The notes under the pieces: generated by a model
Seen by the model: only the letters and a program-made list of their open reading frames with translations
Database searches by the model: none
What the model was told of the DNA's origin: nothing
Part shown: in pieces, positions 6,359-10,101 of the stretch
Numbering within the stretch: position 1 is the stretch's first letter
Layout: each line of letters opens with the position of its first letter
Made by a program: the position numbers and the translations under genes
Origin: Proteobacteria bacterium UBA6908
Lineage (GTDB): Bacteria; Pseudomonadota; Gammaproteobacteria; Acidiferrobacterales; UBA6901
DNA length: 10,101 nucleotides
Direction of reading: 5' to 3'
NCBI GenBank assembly: GCA_002451085.1
Contig: DKBE01000014.1
Coordinates: 22,333 to 32,433 of the forward strand

Positions 6359-7330
6359 ATGGCCATCGGTCGCCCTGACATTCCGGATCGCGCATTACGC
6401 CGCCAGTGGCTGCTGGATCGCATATTCCAGGGCGCCACCCAGGTGTCCGCCGGACTGGTGCTGGTGATCCTGCTCGGTATCATCGTGTCATTGTTCATCG
6501 GAGGCTGGCAGGCGCTCAACCTCTTCGGTGTCGGCTTCCTGACCAGCGATGAATGGAACCCAGTGACCGACCAGTTCGGTGCGCTGGTTCCAATCTACGG
6601 CACGCTGGTGAGTTCACTGATTGCCCTGTTGATCGCGGTGCCTATCGGTTTCGGAATTGCTTTGTTCCTCACCGAGGTCGCGCCGCACTGGATGCGCCGG
6701 CCAATCGGCACGGCCATTGAGCTGCTCGCGGCCATCCCCAGCATTATTTACGGCATGTGGGGTCTGTTCGTGTTTGCTCCTCTGCTCTCCCGGTATGTGC
6801 AGCCGTGGCTGCAGGATACCTTCGGTAATACTGCGATTATCGGCGCACTGTTTCAGGGTGCGCCTCTCGGCATCGGCATGCTGCCGGCCGGCATCATTCT
6901 GGGCATCATGATTATTCCATTCATCACCGCGATCATGCGCGATGTATTCATGACCACCCCCAAGTTCCTAAAGGAATCCGCATACGGTGTGGGGGCCACC
7001 CACTGGGAGATGGTGTGGAACGTGGTGCTGCCCTACACCCGCATTGGTGCGGTCGGCGGCATCTTCCTCGGTCTCGGACGGGCGCTCGGCGAAACCATGG
7101 CGGTAACCTTCATCATCGGCAACACCCATCGACTGAGCGTCTCGCTGTTTGAACCGGGCAACTCGATCGCCTCAACCCTGGCCAACGAGTTCACCGAGGC
7201 GGTGGGCGAAATCCACACCTCGTCCCTCATCGCTCTCGGCCTGGTGTTGTTCATGATCACTTCGGTGGTGCTGGCCCTGGCCAAACTATTACTGATGTCC
7301 CTGGAGCGACGCGATGCCGTCAAGCACTGA
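6359..7330 (+). CDS. pstC: PstC, phosphate ABC transporter permease
   Basis: One of two membrane subunits of the Pst channel, 323 residues (E. coli 319). A cytoplasmic N-terminus of about 28 residues leads into a first helix (29-50), then a periplasmic stretch with [23 protein letters not shown], a PstC hallmark, and about five further helices. The EAA loop that docks on PstB is [20 protein letters not shown] (206-225). The conserved segment [16 protein letters not shown] (240-255), with charged R and E in the last transmembrane region, is typical of phosphate permeases. The ATG at 6359 lacks a strong ribosome-binding site, which may further lower its output relative to pstS. The gene overlaps pstA by 17 bases. 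It lies just after the intergenic hairpin and depends on read-through unless an unseen promoter exists. Confidence 0.96.
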   Translation: MAIGRPDIPDRALRRQWLLDRIFQGATQVSAGLVLVILLGIIVSLFIGGWQALNLFGVGFLTSDEWNPVTDQFGALVPIYGTLVSSLIALLIAVPIGFGIALFLTEVAPHWMRRPIGTAIELLAAIPSIIYGMWGLFVFAPLLSRYVQPWLQDTFGNTAIIGALFQGAPLGIGMLPAGIILGIMIIPFITAIMRDVFMTTPKFLKESAYGVGATHWEMVWNVVLPYTRIGAVGGIFLGLGRALGETMAVTFIIGNTHRLSVSLFEPGNSIASTLANEFTEAVGEIHTSSLIALGLVLFMITSVVLALAKLLLMSLERRDAVKH

Positions 7331-8186
7331 CCGCAAAGCCATGGACTGGCGCTATTTTCGGCGGCGCGCCGTCAACATCGTGAACCTGTCGGGCTCGGTG
7401 TTTGCCACGTTATTCGGCCTGATCTGGCTGTTCTGGATACTCTGGACCACTTTCAGTGCCGGCATCGCCGCCTTCGACATGAGCCTGTTCCAGCAGGATA
7501 CTCCGGCGCCGGGTAGCGAAGGCGGATTGGCCAACGCCATCATCGGCAGCCTGATCATGGTCGGACTCGCGACCGTGATCGGCACACCGATCGGCATTCT
7601 GGCCGGTACCTACCTGGCCGAGTATGGCAAGAAAACCCGGGTCGCGGGATTCATCCGCTTCATCAATGACATCCTGCTGTCCGCCCCGTCGATCATTATT
7701 GGCCTGTTTGTCTACGAAATTGTCGTGCTGCAGGTTGGCCACTTCTCGGCGCTCGCCGGGGCGCTGGCACTGGCCGTGATCATGTTGCCGGTGATCATTC
7801 GCACCACCGAGGAAATGCTGCGACTGGTGCCAAACCCATTACGCGAGGCGGCGCTGGCGCTCGGCGCACCACGCTGGAAAATGATCTCGCTGGTCGCCTA
7901 CCGCGCCGCCATGTCCGGCATCCTCACCGGGATCCTGCTGTCAGTGGCGCGCATCGCCGGCGAAACTGCCCCACTGTTGTTCACGGCGCTCAACAACCAG
8001 TTCTGGAGCACTGACCTGACACAGCCGATGGCCAACCTTCCGGTGGTCATCTTCCAATTCGCCATGAGCCCATACGAGTCGTGGCATGCCCTTGCTTGGG
8101 CCGGTTCGCTGCTGATCACCCTGAGCGTGCTGGCCTTGAGCATTCTCGCACGCGTCTTCCTGCGCAAAGCCCGGATGGAACACTGA
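7314..8186 (+). CDS. pstA: PstA, phosphate ABC transporter permease
   Basis: The second permease subunit, 290 residues (E. coli 296). A basic N-terminus (DWRYFRRR) precedes the first helix (about 27-50); about six helices are expected. The EAA loop is [20 protein letters not shown] (177-196), followed by the family motif [19 protein letters not shown] (212-230). With PstC it forms the channel driven by a PstB dimer. The start at 7314 lies inside the end of pstC and is preceded by GGAG about 7 bases upstream; an alternative ATG at 7341 (starting MDWRYF) has no such site, so 7314 is preferred, though the first nine residues are not conserved enough to settle it. The stop shares its A with the pstB start (TGATG), indicating coupled translation. 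Confidence 0.95.
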   Translation: MPSSTDRKAMDWRYFRRRAVNIVNLSGSVFATLFGLIWLFWILWTTFSAGIAAFDMSLFQQDTPAPGSEGGLANAIIGSLIMVGLATVIGTPIGILAGTYLAEYGKKTRVAGFIRFINDILLSAPSIIIGLFVYEIVVLQVGHFSALAGALALAVIMLPVIIRTTEEMLRLVPNPLREAALALGAPRWKMISLVAYRAAMSGILTGILLSVARIAGETAPLLFTALNNQFWSTDLTQPMANLPVVIFQFAMSPYESWHALAWAGSLLITLSVLALSILARVFLRKARMEH

Positions 8187-8968
8187 TGAGCAACCTTCCC
8201 GCCAGCAACAATGTGACAAGCAAATTGCAAGTGCGTGACCTGAACTTCTATTACGGGAAGTTCCACGCGCTCAAAAATATCCAGCTGGACGTGGCCAGCC
8301 ACCGGGTCACAGCCTTCATCGGCCCATCCGGTTGCGGCAAATCCACGCTGCTACGCGCGTTCAACCGCATGTACGAGCTCTACCCGGGCCAGCATGCCAC
8401 TGGGGAGATCATTCTGGATGGCGAGAACATCCTGTCGCCACGCACCGATTTGTTCCGGTTGCGCGCACGGGTCGGCATGGTGTTCCAGAAACCGACTCCA
8501 TTCCCGATGTCGATCTACGAAAACATCGCTTTTGGCGTGCGCCTGTATGAGAAGCTTGGCAAGTCGGCCATGGACGAGCGCGTGGAGTCGGCATTGCAGC
8601 AGGCCGCCCTGTGGGGCGAGGTGAAGGACAAGCTGCGCCAGAGCGGCATGAGTTTGTCGGGCGGCCAGCAACAGCGCCTGTGTATCGCGCGCGCGATCGC
8701 CGTCAGCCCGGAAGTGGTGCTGCTCGACGAGCCGGCCTCGGCCCTCGATCCGATTTCAACACTCAAGATCGAGGAACTGATCTACGAACTCAAGAAGAAT
8801 TACACGCTGGTGATCGTGACTCACAACATGCAACAGGCGGCGCGTGTGTCCGACTACACCGCCTTCATGTACCTTGGCGAGCTGGTCGAGTTCGGCAACA
8901 CCAATCAAATTTTCACCAACCCGTCCAAGAAACAGACGGAAGACTACATCACCGGCCGGTACGGCTGA
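8186..8968 (+). CDS. pstB: PstB, phosphate ABC transporter ATPase
   Basis: The ATP-hydrolysing subunit on the cytoplasmic face, 260 residues (E. coli 257). Walker [10 protein letters not shown] (46-54), Q-loop residue Q101 in [19 protein letters not shown], the ABC signature LSGGQQQR (157-164), Walker B VVLLDEP (177-183), the D-loop SALDP and switch H213 in THNMQQA are all intact. The segment [19 protein letters not shown] and the C-terminal [13 protein letters not shown] ending (EDYITGRYG) are typical of PstB and separate it from other ABC ATPases. The ATG at 8186 overlaps the pstA stop (TGATG) and has a GGA-containing ribosome-binding site about 8 bases upstream; the open frame continues upstream inside pstA but without similarity. 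phoU follows after 14 bases. PstB with PhoU is thought to relay transporter activity to PhoR. Confidence 0.97.
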   Translation: MSNLPASNNVTSKLQVRDLNFYYGKFHALKNIQLDVASHRVTAFIGPSGCGKSTLLRAFNRMYELYPGQHATGEIILDGENILSPRTDLFRLRARVGMVFQKPTPFPMSIYENIAFGVRLYEKLGKSAMDERVESALQQAALWGEVKDKLRQSGMSLSGGQQQRLCIARAIAVSPEVVLLDEPASALDPISTLKIEELIYELKKNYTLVIVTHNMQQAARVSDYTAFMYLGELVEFGNTNQIFTNPSKKQTEDYITGRYG

Positions 8969-8982
8969 GCAGAGGAGCCTTC

Positions 8983-9696
8983 ATGGAACCGATTCATACC
9001 CACATCTCCCGCCAGTTCAACGCGGAGCTGGAAGATATCCGCACCCGAGTCCTGCAGATGGGCGGACTGGTCGAAGAACAGATCGGCCGCGCGATCAGCG
9101 CGCTGGTACAGGGCGACACGACCATGGCCGATGCCGTTGCGACCGAGGACTACAAGGTCAACCGCATGGAAGTGAACATTGATGAGGAATGCAGCCAGAT
9201 CATCGCGCGCCGCCAGCCGGCTGCAGGTGATTTACGCCTCGTCGTGGCGGTCATCAAGACAATCACCGACCTTGAGCGTATCGGCGACGAAGCCGAAAAA
9301 ATTGCGCGCATGGCGACCCGCCTCGCTACCGAGGAGCGCCCGAAGAACAACTACATGGAAATCCAGGCGCTCGGCAACCACGTACGCCTGATGGTGCACG
9401 ATGCGCTTGACGCCTTCGCGCGCCTCGACATTGAGGCGGCGATCCGCATCGCCCGCGAGGATGAACGCGTTGACAGTGAATACGAAGGAGTGATGCGCCA
9501 GATGATCACCTACATGATGGAAGATCCGCGCACCATATCCCGTACCCTGAATGTAGTGTGGGCGGCACGTGCGCTGGAACGCATCGGCGACCATGCCTGC
9601 AACATTTGCGAATACATCATCTATCTCGTCAAAGGCAAGGATGTGCGCCACACCAGTCTCGAACAGATAGAGAAGGAAATTCTTGGCCGCAGCTAA
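8983..9696 (+). CDS. phoU: PhoU, phosphate signalling and transport regulator
   Basis: A cytoplasmic all-helical protein of 237 residues (E. coli 241) made of two similar three-helix bundles. Each half has the acidic metal-binding motif: TDLERIGDEAEKIA (95-108) and RALERIGDHACNICE (196-210). These bind metal clusters in PhoU structures. PhoU links PstSCAB to PhoR, keeping the Pho regulon off when phosphate is ample and restraining Pst activity; loss of PhoU in E. coli causes toxic phosphate uptake. By inference this restraint would also limit arsenate entry. The ATG at 8983 has a strong AGAGGAG ribosome-binding site 5 bases upstream, just after pstB. It is the last gene of the pst operon; a long hairpin follows within 15 bases. 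Confidence 0.97.
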   Translation: MEPIHTHISRQFNAELEDIRTRVLQMGGLVEEQIGRAISALVQGDTTMADAVATEDYKVNRMEVNIDEECSQIIARRQPAAGDLRLVVAVIKTITDLERIGDEAEKIARMATRLATEERPKNNYMEIQALGNHVRLMVHDALDAFARLDIEAAIRIAREDERVDSEYEGVMRQMITYMMEDPRTISRTLNVVWAARALERIGDHACNICEYIIYLVKGKDVRHTSLEQIEKEILGRS

Positions 9697-9708
9697 TCAA
9701 TACGACTT

Positions 9709-9751
9709 GTCGAATAAATAACGAGGCCTGGGGCCCCGTTATTTATTCGGC
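9709..9751. terminator. Long hairpin between convergent phoU and hemB, likely bidirectional terminator
   Basis: The 13-base arms CGAATAAATAACG (9711-9723) and CGTTATTTATTCG (9737-9749) pair perfectly. Inside them, after one A-C mismatch, GGCC (9725-9728) and GGCC (9732-9735) pair around a 3-base TGG loop. A G-T and a G-C pair extend the base. The A/T-rich arm gives U-rich RNA on the 3' side in either direction, though there is no classic run of T after the stem. It starts 12 bases after the phoU stop and ends 17 bases before the hemB stop, so it can end both transcripts. Confidence 0.8.
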
Positions 9752-9768
9752 CGATGGATAAGCGCCGC

Positions 9769-10101
<333 letters not shown>

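Noticed and set aside
5266..6519. A 417-codon open frame on the minus strand opposite pstS and the start of pstC
   Set aside because: It lies fully opposite a strongly conserved gene, spans a terminator, and its translation resembles no protein family I know. Long antisense frames are common in GC-rich DNA.

Overview
The window is GC-rich chromosomal DNA from a gammaproteobacterium. The evidence is the DUF971-ubiE-ubiJ ubiquinone block, a PhoB/PhoR pair very close to the enterobacterial and pseudomonad type, and a HemB C-terminus of the Pseudomonas-like kind. The genus cannot be fixed from sequence alone; an autotrophic or environmental lineage is possible but unproven. Coding density is high. 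I found no mobile element, tRNA, rRNA or CRISPR array.

Layout. (1) Positions 1-1287, minus strand: the start of ubiJ (cut by the window edge), complete ubiE, and a complete small DUF971 gene, packed as one transcription unit. (2) 1288-1504: a divergent regulatory region holding a weak minus-strand promoter and two candidate Pho boxes facing phoB. (3) 1505-3511: phoB-phoR, the phosphate-sensing two-component system. (4) 3591-5101: arsC-acr3, a thioredoxin-type arsenate reductase overlapping an Acr3 arsenite exporter, preceded by a candidate Pho box. (5) 5129-5186: a clear four-repeat Pho-box promoter. (6) 5221-9696: pstS-pstC-pstA-pstB-phoU, the high-affinity phosphate ABC transporter and its signalling partner, with an intrinsic terminator hairpin between pstS and pstC. 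(7) 9709-9751: a long hairpin between the convergent phoU and hemB genes. (8) 9769-10101, minus strand: the C-terminal part of hemB.

How it works together. PstSCAB imports phosphate and, with PhoU, reports phosphate status to PhoR, which phosphorylates PhoB; PhoB~P should bind the Pho boxes and switch on phoBR, pst and, if its box is real, arsC-acr3. Arsenate is a phosphate analogue, so phosphate-starved cells making more uptake capacity risk more arsenate entry. A detoxification pair placed inside the Pho locus, with a Pho box and no visible arsR, suggests that arsenate defence is tied to phosphate starvation here rather than to arsenic sensing. That is the most interesting feature of the window. 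Every protein family present is known; I found no convincing undescribed protein system.
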